A stretch of DNA of 64,000 nucleotides from Pycnococcus provasolii (Eukaryota > Chlorophyta > Pseudoscourfieldiophyceae > Pseudoscourfieldiales > Pycnococcaceae). The stretch covers positions 372,001-436,000 of the forward strand of contig OW568867.1 in NCBI GenBank assembly GCA_938743325.2. The letters are read 5' to 3'. The translations under genes and the position numbers were made by a program. Positions 54,704 to 63,995 of this stretch are shown here, piece after piece. Below the pieces are notes generated by a model. It saw only the letters and a list, made by a program, of their open reading frames with translations. It had not been told where the DNA came from and did not search any database. How positions within the stretch are numbered: the stretch's first letter is position 1; each line of letters starts with the position of its first letter.

Positions 54704-54762
54704 GATCTTCCCCCCTTCCCGTTCGCCGCCGCCGCCGCTCGTCCTTCCGTCGCATTTTTTCC

Positions 54763-55644
54763 ATGGCGTCGTCGTCACCACTGGCAGTCCACCTCCCCGG
54801 CGTTTACGTCGCGCCCTCGTCATCTCAAGCTCAAGTAGGTGCGATATCGGGTCTGCTTGCCCCTGCTCCTGCTCCTGCTCGTGCGACTCCGTCAGAGCGT
54901 CGTGATGATGATGAGGCCGACGACGACGACGAGGAGCACAACCTTTCACCTCCTGCTCCGAGCATCGTGTGCGTCGGTGCGGGAATCATGCCGTCAGAGT
55001 TAGGGTTAGATGGCAAGCAGATGACGGCGTACGTTGTGCCCGTGCATGGAAGATACACGCCAAACGTTGGCGACGGCGTCGTCGGGGTGGTGGTGGACCG
55101 GTACGCAGAGGAGGTGAAGGTGTCGTTGGGACCGCACGCGGCGTTCCCGGGCGTTCTGTCCCTGCTCGCATTCGAGGGAGCGACGAGGAGAAATAGGCCG
55201 CGCATCAACGTAGGCGACGTCGTGTACGCCGTCGTCAAGGATGCGGGACGGTACGAGGAGTGCAGCCTCGCATGCATGCACGAGGCGGACGGAAAAGCGC
55301 ACGGACTCGGCGTGCTCGCAGGTCAAGCGGTGGCTGACGGAGGCGACAAGGGAGGAAATGCGAGCACTTCCGCCGTCATCGGCGTGTCGCTCGGGCTCGC
55401 GCGGGCTCTTCTCGACGCACCGCCATTCACAAAGACGACGGGAGCAAGCGGCGTGCTTCGCGCGATCGGCAAGCGCGTGCCGTTTGAGGTGACGGTGGGA
55501 GCCAACGGCCGCGTGTGGATCGCGGCGGAGTCGCATGCTACCGTGAGCGCCGTCGCGCAGGCAATCTCGGCCTGTGAAGGAGTTGCCGCCTCCAGACGAG
55601 TCGACGTCGCGCTGGAGATTTTGTCGTCAGTTATTTCCGTGTAA
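54763..55644 (+). CDS. RRP40: exosome cap subunit RRP40 (EXOSC3)
   Basis: 293 residues in the order N-terminal domain, S1, KH. Residues 65-80 (IVCVGAGIMPSE) start the N-terminal beta-barrel; RYTPNVGDGVVGVVVDRYAE and VKVSLGPHAAFPGVL form the S1 OB fold; RINVGDVVYAVVKDAGRYEE is conserved in RRP4 and RRP40. The C-terminal VPFEVTVGANGRVWIAAESH matches the RRP40 KH region, including the GxNGRxWV signature. The protein caps the nuclear and cytoplasmic RNA exosome and binds substrate RNA. An acidic, disordered N-terminus of about 60 residues is longer than usual. It ends 45 bases from the convergent PIH gene. Confidence 0.85.
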   Translation: MASSSPLAVHLPGVYVAPSSSQAQVGAISGLLAPAPAPARATPSERRDDDEADDDDEEHNLSPPAPSIVCVGAGIMPSELGLDGKQMTAYVVPVHGRYTPNVGDGVVGVVVDRYAEEVKVSLGPHAAFPGVLSLLAFEGATRRNRPRINVGDVVYAVVKDAGRYEECSLACMHEADGKAHGLGVLAGQAVADGGDKGGNASTSAVIGVSLGLARALLDAPPFTKTTGASGVLRAIGKRVPFEVTVGANGRVWIAAESHATVSAVAQAISACEGVAASRRVDVALEILSSVISV

Positions 55645-55689
55645 AATCAATTTGTTATTAGCAAATAAATACAAAAAAAAGCATCGCTG

Positions 55690-57801
55690 TTAGTCCATCT
55701 CGTCAATGCAAGCGTGGTTGATTGTTGGAATGAATGTCTTAACCGGCGTCGGCGCTGGTGCTTCAGCCTCTGGAGCCTTCGGTCTTGACGTCAACGAGGC
55801 AGGTGCTGACGATGTAGACGACAAGGGAACGTCGCGGTAATATCCCACACCCGACGAGCCGGTGCGGAAAACATACCCAGGCCTTGCGCCCGTAAACTTT
55901 GACGAGGCGACAAAGTCGCCAGCACCACTTTCCACTGCATCCTCTCCATCCATCGCCTCGAGCGCAGGCATTTCGGGCAACTCGTCGTCGTCGTCGTCAT
56001 CATCGTCGTCGTCGTCGTCGTCGTCGCTTTTGCCCGGTTTCGAGTTTGCAGATGGCGGTGCCACGGCTGAGAAGCTCACCGACTTCTTCTCTGTAGGTGC
56101 CACAGCGTCGTCGGATGATGTTTGCGGTGGTGGCACAGCGGGCGGATTTTGTAATTCGTGAATTTCACGCCATCGGCGCTGATTTTCCGTCTCCTCTGCA
56201 ATACTCGCCGTCTCCTCAGGTTGGGCCTGCGGCATCGACGAGGAAGACGGCTCTTCCAGCTCCGGCTCCGGCTCCGGCTCCGGCGCATCCTCGCTCTTGA
56301 TCTCTTGCACAAGCGCTGGTGCACCCGATGGACTTGGAGTTGTCGTCGGTGTCGCCGCCGCCGCCGTCGTCGTCGATTCCGGTGGCTTAGACACCGCCAC
56401 CACCTCCTGCTGCTTCGGCAGAGTTACCTCGAGAACGCGCTTCGCCTTGTCGAACTTCGCCTTACCTTCGTCGTCCTTCACGGCGCAGGGTAGCTTAAGC
56501 TCGAGGCAGTAGAGATCCGGCTTCCTCAGCTTGATCGTGGTGGACGTGACGTCCAGCAGAACGTCCGCCATACTCTTGCACTTTTCCAGGTGCACGCGCA
56601 CGATGAGCACGCGTCGCTGTTTTCGTCGCACATCCGCCTGGTACGCCGCCTCGCCGGCGCTCGATCCCGACCACGCGGATTCGATGTCCACCGCGACGTC
56701 GCGGTGCACCATCTCGTAGCGTGGCTCCGCCTCTCCCAGCTCATTCACCTTAGGCTCTTGCTTGGCCGGCGCCTTCTGCTGCCGCTTCAGCGCATTGTCG
56801 AACGAGAAGGGCGACGGCTTGGACGCGTCCGCCGCTGGCTGCGCATTCTTCTCCGCCTGTGCAACCTTTTCGGCCACATCGCGCTCCGCGTCCGTCGCAG
56901 GTCCATGATTGTCCGGCTTGATGCGGTCGCCCGGCTGTGGCTGCTCGCTCGACTTGTCCGTGCGGATCGCCTGCACGCTCGGATTTCCGTCGTGCGCGTC
57001 CGTCTTGTACACCGTCTCGCTGAGAATCGTAGCCTTGTCCACGTCGAGCTTTCCACCGCGCTTGCTTGGCGCCTCGTTTGCGAGGTCACCATTCGCGTCG
57101 AGTTCGTCGGAGTAGAAGTGCTTGTCGACGTTCTCCAGGGCCACCTCGACGAGCGCCTTTTTGAGCGCAGGTTTTCGCACTGCGTCCTCGAACGTCTTCG
57201 TTCCCACGACGAGGTCGTGCACGGTGCACTGTAGCTTAGCTCCCTCAGGCAACTCTGGCATGTTTGACGGCGGCACGGGCGCGGGCAGGCGCGGCTCGTT
57301 GTCGAGCGTGTACTCGTCGCGCGAGCTACCAAGGCTGAACGGCAGGCTGAGGTTCGATCCTCCCTGCGCCGGCACGAGCTCGTAGTCTTGCACCTTTTCG
57401 CTGTGGCAGATGTTGACGTAAACGGTTCGCTTCGAGGTCGCCTTCTTCTTGGCGCCTTGACTTTTGCTCTTCATCTTCGCGCACGTCTTGATGCACAGGC
57501 CAGCCTTGGGCATGATGAGTTCGACGCCCTTGCCGTACACGTCCTCGACGCGCCCTTCCGACTCCACCTGCCTGAGGTACATGTCGTTTTCCATTCGGTT
57601 TCTCGGGTCTGAGATCTCCTGCACGTAGTCGCCGAACATTTTGAGAAACTCCGGGTCGCTGAACGCCTTGTTGAAGTTCTTCGCTTCATCCTCGCTGAGG
57701 TTGAGCTTGTCGACCGTCTCTGACAGTTGCTTGCGTTCGTCGGAGGACAGAGACGGCGGCATGGTGGGCACAGTGGACGTGCGAGCTCGTGGTGATCGCA
57801 C
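55690..57801 (-). CDS. PIH1-domain dynein-assembly factor, kintoun (DNAAF2/PF13)-like
   Basis: 703 residues. A helical N-terminus (LSEDEAKNFNKAFSDPEFLK, MFGDYVQEISDPRNR) leads into a PIH1 domain: GVELIMPKAGLCIKTCAKMK, RTVYVNICHSEKVQDYELVP, SLPFSLGSSRDEYTLDNE and KLQCTVHDLVVGTKTFEDAV. A second CS-like beta domain (about 370-480: RYEMVHRDVAVDIESAW, then VLLDVTSTTIKLRKPDLYCL) follows, as in kintoun. The C-terminal 220 residues are disordered with an acidic Asp run. PIH proteins help Hsp90 pre-assemble axonemal dyneins in the cytoplasm. Which of the three PIH paralogues of flagellates this is could not be decided by eye. Confidence 0.75.
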   Translation of the reverse strand: MRSPRARTSTVPTMPPSLSSDERKQLSETVDKLNLSEDEAKNFNKAFSDPEFLKMFGDYVQEISDPRNRMENDMYLRQVESEGRVEDVYGKGVELIMPKAGLCIKTCAKMKSKSQGAKKKATSKRTVYVNICHSEKVQDYELVPAQGGSNLSLPFSLGSSRDEYTLDNEPRLPAPVPPSNMPELPEGAKLQCTVHDLVVGTKTFEDAVRKPALKKALVEVALENVDKHFYSDELDANGDLANEAPSKRGGKLDVDKATILSETVYKTDAHDGNPSVQAIRTDKSSEQPQPGDRIKPDNHGPATDAERDVAEKVAQAEKNAQPAADASKPSPFSFDNALKRQQKAPAKQEPKVNELGEAEPRYEMVHRDVAVDIESAWSGSSAGEAAYQADVRRKQRRVLIVRVHLEKCKSMADVLLDVTSTTIKLRKPDLYCLELKLPCAVKDDEGKAKFDKAKRVLEVTLPKQQEVVAVSKPPESTTTAAAATPTTTPSPSGAPALVQEIKSEDAPEPEPEPELEEPSSSSMPQAQPEETASIAEETENQRRWREIHELQNPPAVPPPQTSSDDAVAPTEKKSVSFSAVAPPSANSKPGKSDDDDDDDDDDDDDDELPEMPALEAMDGEDAVESGAGDFVASSKFTGARPGYVFRTGSSGVGYYRDVPLSSTSSAPASLTSRPKAPEAEAPAPTPVKTFIPTINHACIDEMD

Positions 57802-58327
57802 GTTTTGATCAACAAAGAAATTAGCTGCAAGGGGAGTCGTCTGAGGAGCCGCGGCCGTGTGCGTCTGGTTTTATGTACCACTACCACTATGGGAAGCTTT
57901 GTCGTCTTCCAGAAGAAGAAGAAGAAGAAGAAGAGGAACACGACGACGACGACGACTGAGACGACGACGACGACGTCCGGACGACGATGCAAGAGTAAAG
58001 TTTGTTGCAAGCAAGGTGGTCATCGTGCGAAATAACGATGGGCGATCAGCTTGATGATGCGTGCCATCAATGATGTGTGTGTGCCATCACGATGTTCCTT
58101 CCACCTTTACTGTACGCACTTCGTATTGTAGTAGGAAGAATACACACATAGTGATGGTAAAAGTTTTAGTGCGATATTTGGTGGTGGTGTCTGTTGAGGT
58201 GTCTGTTGGACATGTTTGTCACATGAGTGAAAAGTACGGTACATACAACGTTCGCTTAATTACAACAGTGTCATTCATTGTCAGGGATTCTAGCAACTCA
58301 GGTTCACGTGAACCGAAGCGACGACGG
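57802..58327. other. intergenic, no gene recognised
   Basis: Contains AAG repeats (57913-57935) and ACG repeats (57938-57978), then an AT-richer stretch with GTGATGGT motifs. It is upstream of the PIH gene and downstream of the Nudix gene. Confidence 0.45.
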
Positions 58328-58975
58328 CTACACGGCGACCGTCTCGCGCTGTTCGACTTCGACGCCAAGGAGGTCGAGCGGTTTGTGCTGAACAAATAAT
58401 GCCGTGACGACGGGGTGCAGACGCCTTCCTTGGATTTCTGTTCCGTTGTTTGCGGCTTGTGCGACGTCTGCGGCGTCGAACCATCCAAAGGCGGTATGTT
58501 CGTCGTTCAAAGTGGGCGTCCATTTTGACGTCTCTTCATCATCGCACTTCACGGCGAACACGACGTATTTCTTCTGCAGACGTTTCCCTCGGTGCGTGAC
58601 CATTCCTCCTCGCGCGAGTGCCGTTCCATTCGCAAGCTCGGTCGCCGCGGAGGGCGGCACGGCGCCAATCTCCTCCGAGGTTTCACGAAGCGCCGCCGCA
58701 AACGACACAGACAAGGATGACGACAAAGATGAAGACGACGAGCGATTATGATCCAAGCGCCCAGCATCACCACCAGCATCATCCTCCGCATCCAGGTTAC
58801 CTCCAGGCAGACCCCAGGTGAACGGGTGTCCACTGGTCGCCGACCTCAACAGAAGAAGTATGCGTGGATGCAAGACACCAGGAGGAGAGGACACCAGCAG
58901 AAGACCGGCACCACGCTTCTTCTTCGACGAGTCAGAATGAGAGAGAGATTCCGCCATTGGTTCGTTGAGCGCCAT
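58328..58975 (-). CDS. Nudix hydrolase with an insertion in the Nudix box
   Basis: Starting at 58975 (MALNEPMAESLSHSD) gives 215 residues; the longer frame to 59254 would translate the telomere-like tract and is rejected. The fold is visible in GAGLLLVSSPPGVLHPRILL, then FTWGLPGGNLDAEDDAGG and LRETSEEIGAVPPS. The family signature Gx5Ex7REUxEExGU is present, but its first part (GGNLDAED) and last part (RETSEEIGAV) are separated by about 30 Ser/Asp-rich residues. The later HTAFGWFDAADVAQA segment is the usual WxxxxEL-like strand. Nudix enzymes cleave nucleoside diphosphates linked to a moiety X; the substrate is unknown. Confidence 0.78.
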   Translation of the reverse strand: MALNEPMAESLSHSDSSKKKRGAGLLLVSSPPGVLHPRILLLLRSATSGHPFTWGLPGGNLDAEDDAGGDAGRLDHNRSSSSSLSSSLSVSFAAALRETSEEIGAVPPSAATELANGTALARGGMVTHRGKRLQKKYVVFAVKCDDEETSKWTPTLNDEHTAFGWFDAADVAQAANNGTEIQGRRLHPVVTALFVQHKPLDLLGVEVEQRETVAV

Positions 58976-59062
58976 GATATGACGACGCTTGCTGGCGTTG
59001 ATTGAAAATGGAAAAGGGGTCCGGGACAGGTGGCAGGTGCCCCGTGCCCAAACCCGGCAAGG

Positions 59063-59125
59063 TAACCCTAGACCTAACCCTAACCCTAAACAGGTAAACC
59101 CTAACCCTAAAACCCTAACCCCTTT
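59063..59125. promoter_or_regulatory. telomere-like CCCTAA tract in a divergent promoter
   Basis: About eight CCCTAA-type units, including AAACCCTAACCC, lie between the Nudix start (58975) and the MPDU1 start (59240), 88-150 and 115-177 bases from them. This 264-base gap must hold both promoters. Confidence 0.5.
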
Positions 59126-59239
59126 ACCTGCCGCAAGTTCCCCGGGGACCTCTGGCGGACTCTTAGTTCTTGGGTTCTGCTTTCCGATCAGTGTTCCCAC
59201 CACCAACAATCTTCCCAAGGTATACAGTGTAGTAGAAGC

Positions 59240-59968
59240 ATGGCGTCCTCCCACTCCACGGGCTCGTTGAATGCGTCGCCTTTGATCGTCTTGTTAAGTT
59301 TACTATGGGAGCACATTATCAGCCTATCCCTCCCTCCTCCGCCCTTACTGCTCGCACTTTCCGTTAGGTTTCTGGGATATGGCGTCGTTTTCGGATCGCT
59401 CGTTGTGAAAGTGCCGCAACTCATCCGCGTCTACCGAGCCAAGTCAGCAAAAGGACTCGCGCTCACGACATTCGAGCTGGAAACCGTCGGGTACACTGTC
59501 GCAGCCCTGCACTCGTTTCACCTCAACATGCCGTTCAGCGCGTACGGAGAGTGCCTCTTCCTGCTCGTGCAAGACGCTATCCTCCTCGTCATGCTGTACA
59601 CGTACCAAAAAACACCCACAACACGCATACTCGCGCCGTGCGCACTGTACGCCGCATTCGTGGGCGCGCTCGCTCTAGCAGGATGGCCGATGCACGTACT
59701 CGCGACGATGCACGCAAGCACGTCCGCGCTCTTCGTCGCCGCGCGCGTCCCGCAAATCGTCACGAACGCCAAGCAGAAAAGCACCGGCGAACTGTCGTTA
59801 ATCAGCGTGGCACTCAACTGGCTCGGAAACCTCGCGCGCATATTCACCACGATGCAAAGCCAGGCGGCTGCGAGCGTGCTCGTAGGACACGTGCTTGGCA
59901 CGATGTGCAATGGCGTGCTGTTGGCGCAGATTTTGCTCTTCAAGCCAAAGAAGAAGAAGGCTCTGTAA
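59240..59968 (+). CDS. MPDU1: PQ-loop protein, MPDU1 (Lec35) homologue
   Basis: 242 residues with about seven TM helices. The paired PQ-loop motifs are VKVPQLIRVYRAKSAKGLAL and RVPQIVTNAKQKSTGELSLI. Between them lie FECETVGYTV-like and CLFLLVQDAILLVMLY segments, and LNWLGNLARIFTTMQ is a hallmark of MPDU1. The protein is needed in animals for use of dolichol-phosphate mannose and glucose on the ER lumenal side, in N-glycosylation and GPI-anchor synthesis; its exact transport or chaperone activity is not settled. A basic KPKKKKAL end may serve as ER retention. The first helix precedes the first PQ motif. Confidence 0.85.
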   Translation: MASSHSTGSLNASPLIVLLSLLWEHIISLSLPPPPLLLALSVRFLGYGVVFGSLVVKVPQLIRVYRAKSAKGLALTTFELETVGYTVAALHSFHLNMPFSAYGECLFLLVQDAILLVMLYTYQKTPTTRILAPCALYAAFVGALALAGWPMHVLATMHASTSALFVAARVPQIVTNAKQKSTGELSLISVALNWLGNLARIFTTMQSQAAASVLVGHVLGTMCNGVLLAQILLFKPKKKKAL

Positions 59969-60004
59969 CCTAAAGTGTTGTTTTTTCTACAAATGAATGA
60001 TACA

Positions 60005-60907
60005 TCAAGACTTGAGCAGTGTTCTCAGTCCCAAGAATGCCATGCCGCCACCGAACGCCCCTTCGAGGGCACCGTCAGGCGCATTAATAGCGCACCGCGC
60101 ACCTACGAACGCGCCCGCCGCAGTCCCCACCGCGAGCACGGCGCCCATGCGCGGCCGAACATTCCCAAGCTGGTGGTGCGTCGCCAGCGCAACGGCGCTT
60201 GGCACGAACATGGCGGCAAGGCTCGTAGCGACTGCACTAACCTGAGGCAAATCCGTGAATAGCGCCAGCACCGGACTCACGACCGTGCCACCCCCGATGC
60301 CAAGCAAGCCACTCGCAAACCCTGCGATGCCACCTGTGGCGGCAAGCAACGCAACGCGCGACGCGTCCATCGGCTGGCGCTGCTCGGCGGCGCCACCTTC
60401 TCCCTGCGACTTTTGCCGAAACCAGTAGTGCTTAGCGGGCACCAAAGGTGCGGCTGCGCAGAGGAATGCACCCAAGCACTTCTTAAGCGCAGACTGCGAT
60501 AGAACGGTCGTGGCACGCGCTCCAGCGGGGGCGGAGAGCACCGCTGTCGCGGCGACGATGGCGGCGGCAGGCACGTCCACGGCGTCCGTGCGCATATACT
60601 GTGTCGTGGAAATGGCTGACGTCGCAAGCACGGCAACGAGGCTCGTTCCGGACACGACTTTCTGCGCGACTCCCTGGCACGACGTAAGAGCAGGCACGAT
60701 GAGCACGCCCCCACCGACGCCGACGACACTCCCGAAGAGTCCAGCGACGAGCCCGACAGGAAGTGCGAGCGCATCGGCACGCGCATAGCCGTCCGGTGGT
60801 GGTGGAGGTGGAGGTGGAGGTGGAGGTGGCGTGGAGAAGCCACGCTTAATACTACTACTGAGCGCTGACCTACTACGCATCAGGAGGGCTGACGACAGCG
60901 CCATCAT
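60005..60907 (-). CDS. TauE/SafE-family membrane transporter
   Basis: Starting at 60907 gives 300 residues with an organelle-like leader (LMRSRSALSSSIKRGFSTPP) followed by a proline tract. The TauE/SafE repeat appears twice: LPVGLVAGLFGSVVGVGGGV then LIVPAL, and GIAGFASGLLGIGGGTVVSP then VLALF, each the G-x-x-x-G-x-GGG pattern. About eight TM helices are predicted by eye. Members export sulphoacetate, sulphite or other anions; the substrate here is unknown. The leader suggests a mitochondrial or plastid membrane. The upstream in-frame Met at 60967 adds residues without family features. It ends 36 bases from the convergent MPDU1 gene. Confidence 0.82.
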   Translation of the reverse strand: MMALSSALLMRSRSALSSSIKRGFSTPPPPPPPPPPPPDGYARADALALPVGLVAGLFGSVVGVGGGVLIVPALTSCQGVAQKVVSGTSLVAVLATSAISTTQYMRTDAVDVPAAAIVAATAVLSAPAGARATTVLSQSALKKCLGAFLCAAAPLVPAKHYWFRQKSQGEGGAAEQRQPMDASRVALLAATGGIAGFASGLLGIGGGTVVSPVLALFTDLPQVSAVATSLAAMFVPSAVALATHHQLGNVRPRMGAVLAVGTAAGAFVGARCAINAPDGALEGAFGGGMAFLGLRTLLKS

Positions 60908-61097
60908 ATTGGAAAAAGTAAAAATGTGTCCGAGCTTATCTCTCCCATAACAGGCCGGGCGTGACAAATCAGCAACTCTTGGAGCGCAGAAAAAAAGGGG
61001 GGGGTGAGATTTCTTTTCAGGAGGGGGTCCGTCGTGGAACCATTCAAAGGAAAAAAAACATGATAATAGATTTTTTGTGCTTTTTTAATCCGACAAG

Positions 61098-63995
61098 TCA
61101 AGCTGTGCGCTCGTTCGGTGCCCCGCGCGATCGCACAAAGCGCGGCAGGTACGGCGTAACGTGTGGCTTGCTTAGCCGAGCGACACCTAGCAGTACGAGA
61201 GTCGCGCCTATGCCCGCGAAGAAACCGCCCACGCCGGCAAGGTTGTCGCTGTTGGCTCTCGCGAGAGACGACGCCGCGGCGTCCGACGCGTCCGTGTCGT
61301 CGAGGCTGACTGCGCTAGCGCGCCCACCGCTTTCGCTGGACAGAATCTCCGAAGCCGCCACCGCCGCCGCGCGGCGGCCGCTCACGTCGCCCACGCCGCT
61401 CAGCCATGCCGCTACCGCCTTGGCGCTCGCGCGCTTCGTGAGCGCATGCGCGGCGGCAGGCGGGGGCATCGCCAGCTCGCTCACCACAGAGCTAGATGCG
61501 CCGCGCTTGTTTTCTGGGAACCGGTTGTAGCTCTCGCACGACAGCTGCTTGCGCTCGTAGTAGACGAACCGCCCGCCCTCCTCCGCGCCGAGGATGTGAG
61601 GGCCCGACGTGGAGCCGAAATTTACCACCGCGGCTGATCCATCCTCCTTGCCCAGCATCAGAGGTATGCCGTTGTAGTGAATAATCTCGGGATGACGGAA
61701 GCGAGGCAGCTCGCCAGCCGACTCGCGCTTGCCTCGCAAGAAGAGCAACACCGAGCCCGGCACGCCCTGCGCCGTGGGTAAGCCGGCATCCGGCTCGGGT
61801 ACCGAAGCGTGCTTTGGCACCGCCATCAGCAGGTCGAGCACGCCGTCGCAGTCAAAGTCGGTGAGAATCAGGCTGACGCGCCCAATCGCAGGTCCCGTCA
61901 TCCTGTGAACCTTGATCGGCTTGCCCGTGCGAAGCCTCACCTTCCCCGCATCCTTCAGGTTCTGCGAGTCGACACGGTAGTACGCGTGCACCTCGTTTGC
62001 GTCGTCGAGCGTCATGTAAACCATGCGTCCGTTGAATCGCGCCGCCGCCGGCTTGACGCGCCAAGGGCCGTGCACCTCGAGTCCGTCAGAGTACAACGGC
62101 AGCGCGGGTCCAAGCATCGGAACACCCTTCGCGCATGGCGAGTTGGGGTCCGCCGCCACCGCGGCATTTCGCGGCCCGCACGAGTTCATGAAGACGACGT
62201 GCGCGCCACGCGCATCCGACACGAGAAGGTCGTTGTCGCCGTCATTGTCCCAGTCCACAGCCGTGGGCTGCACGAACCCGTAGCGCGCCTCCGCCGGACC
62301 CTGCAGTGCGTTGTATCCAGGCTGCACGTCGATCGGCGCGCCGTCGGCGTGCACGTCGAGGCCGGGCAAGAACACCGGCGCGGTATCGGTGCCGACGTTC
62401 TTCACAAACCAAAGACGGCCTACGGCTGTTCCCACCAGCAGGTCCGTTCGCCCGTCGCTGTCCCAGTCCACCACGGTGGGGATGGGATGGCTGCCTCCGT
62501 ACAGAGCCGCGCCAACCTCCGTCACGGGAACAGGCTGGCGGTACACTGGCACGGCACCAGCCTCGTGGCTGTGGAATCGGTAGAAGTGCAGCGCACCCTC
62601 TCCGCCGACGAGGAGATGCTGCACCAATGCCCCGTCGGCGTCGGGCATCGGGTACACGACGGGCGCGGCGAGCGGCGCGGGGTGGCGCAGAACCTGCCCG
62701 CGCGGGTCAAGGATCGGCTGCCGCGTGCGCAGTGCGATGCCGCTCTCCGCCATGTTGCGGAAGTAGTAGAGCGAGCCGTAGTACGATCCGGCGACGATGC
62801 CTCGCTCGCGCGTCGACTCGCCATCCGTGGCGGCGGATGAGGTTGTGTTCGTGTCGTAGCGCCCAATCGCGCAGTAGCCAAATTGCACATCCTTCTCGCT
62901 GCTCGTCACGCGGCGCACGCTCGCCGACGGGCTGTCGTGAAGGCTGGTCAGCTTGACGGCGTACAGAGCGCTGTGCAGCCACCCGCCGCGCCAAATGCCT
63001 CCGCTGTCGCGCGGGCTGTAGCTCGCGTCAGATCCGCGCGGGTTGTACTCCGGGTCGACAAAGCGCGCCGCGGTGTCCGACTGCTCAGCCTGCTGCTTCT
63101 TCCTGTCGCTCAGCTCGAGCACGAGGTCGCCGCCGCGCTCGGGATACCGCGGTATGTACGCGAGGTTGCGCACGGGAAGCTTGGGCATGCTGGCGAGGTG
63201 CAGCTCGCGGCGCTCGGTGAATCCGTGGTTGGCAAAGTCGTAGCGCGTGTGCGCGACGATGTTGCCCTCGACGTGCCAGAAGCCGTGAATTTCTCCCTTG
63301 TCCTCGATGACAGTACCCACGGGAGGGATCAGTCCCTTGAACGGGTGTGTCACCTGCACGCGCATCTTGAACACGGGCACGCCTCGTCCATCCTGCTTGA
63401 TGCTCTCGTACAGGTACAGGCCAGGCTCCGCGCTGTGCTTGGTGTTGACGACGAACACGTCCGGCAGGCTGTGGCCAAACACGTAAGCAACTCCGATGGG
63501 CTTCGTCTCCAGCCCCGCGCTGAGCGGCGTCGGCAGCACGCCGTCGGGATACCCGCGGTCGAACCCGAGCTTGCCTCTGTCGGTGTAGCTGGCGGCGATG
63601 AGCCTCTTTCCCGTCTCGAGGCGCGCAAACTCGCTGCCCGAGTCGGCGTCGGCGGCGTCGCCGACGCCATCCTCCTCCTCCTCACCAGCGCCATCCTCCT
63701 CCTCCTCGCCTTCCTCCTCCTCCTCCTCCTCCTCTCCTCCCCCTCCTTCGTTATCGTTTTCGTTTTCACCAGCCTCCTCTTCTGCGGAGTCGTCCGTCTC
63801 CTCCTCTTCGCTTAAGAGCGCACGGCGCGGCGTCGGCACTGTTTGTGTTTGGATCGCCTCCTCCGTATTTTGCAAGGCGTACTGTCGTTCAAGCCCTGCC
63901 GGCGTTATACTTCGTGGCAGCGTTGCAGTTGCTCCTCCAAGCTGCAGCACGGCAACAAGGAGGATTGTCGCAACTGCTAAGATAAGCACGTTCAT
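61098..63995 (-). CDS. FG-GAP/VCBS beta-propeller type I membrane protein
   Basis: 965 residues, complete within five bases of the window edge. A signal peptide (LILAVATILLVAVLQLGGATA) is followed by an acidic run (about 65-120). The ectodomain has FG-GAP/VCBS-like blades: PTVVDWDSDGRTDLLVGTAV followed by GRLWFVKNVGTD, PTAVDWDNDGDNDLLVSDAR, and LILTDFDCDGVLDLLMAVPK, each with a DxDxDG calcium site. Near the C-terminus a TM helix (FFAGIGATLVLLGVARL) precedes a short basic tail. Integrin-alpha-like propellers bind proteins or sugars outside the cell. The partner is unknown. Confidence 0.8.
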   Translation of the reverse strand: MNVLILAVATILLVAVLQLGGATATLPRSITPAGLERQYALQNTEEAIQTQTVPTPRRALLSEEEETDDSAEEEAGENENDNEGGGGEEEEEEEEGEEEEDGAGEEEEDGVGDAADADSGSEFARLETGKRLIAASYTDRGKLGFDRGYPDGVLPTPLSAGLETKPIGVAYVFGHSLPDVFVVNTKHSAEPGLYLYESIKQDGRGVPVFKMRVQVTHPFKGLIPPVGTVIEDKGEIHGFWHVEGNIVAHTRYDFANHGFTERRELHLASMPKLPVRNLAYIPRYPERGGDLVLELSDRKKQQAEQSDTAARFVDPEYNPRGSDASYSPRDSGGIWRGGWLHSALYAVKLTSLHDSPSASVRRVTSSEKDVQFGYCAIGRYDTNTTSSAATDGESTRERGIVAGSYYGSLYYFRNMAESGIALRTRQPILDPRGQVLRHPAPLAAPVVYPMPDADGALVQHLLVGGEGALHFYRFHSHEAGAVPVYRQPVPVTEVGAALYGGSHPIPTVVDWDSDGRTDLLVGTAVGRLWFVKNVGTDTAPVFLPGLDVHADGAPIDVQPGYNALQGPAEARYGFVQPTAVDWDNDGDNDLLVSDARGAHVVFMNSCGPRNAAVAADPNSPCAKGVPMLGPALPLYSDGLEVHGPWRVKPAAARFNGRMVYMTLDDANEVHAYYRVDSQNLKDAGKVRLRTGKPIKVHRMTGPAIGRVSLILTDFDCDGVLDLLMAVPKHASVPEPDAGLPTAQGVPGSVLLFLRGKRESAGELPRFRHPEIIHYNGIPLMLGKEDGSAAVVNFGSTSGPHILGAEEGGRFVYYERKQLSCESYNRFPENKRGASSSVVSELAMPPPAAAHALTKRASAKAVAAWLSGVGDVSGRRAAAVAASEILSSESGGRASAVSLDDTDASDAAASSLARANSDNLAGVGGFFAGIGATLVLLGVARLSKPHVTPYLPRFVRSRGAPNERTA

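Noticed and set aside
58061-58399. 112-codon plus-strand ORF
   Set aside because: Overlaps the Nudix 3' end antisense and has no motif.
58976-59254. N-terminal extension of the Nudix protein
   Set aside because: It would translate the telomere-like tract as GLGLGLG; a later Met gives a normal protein.
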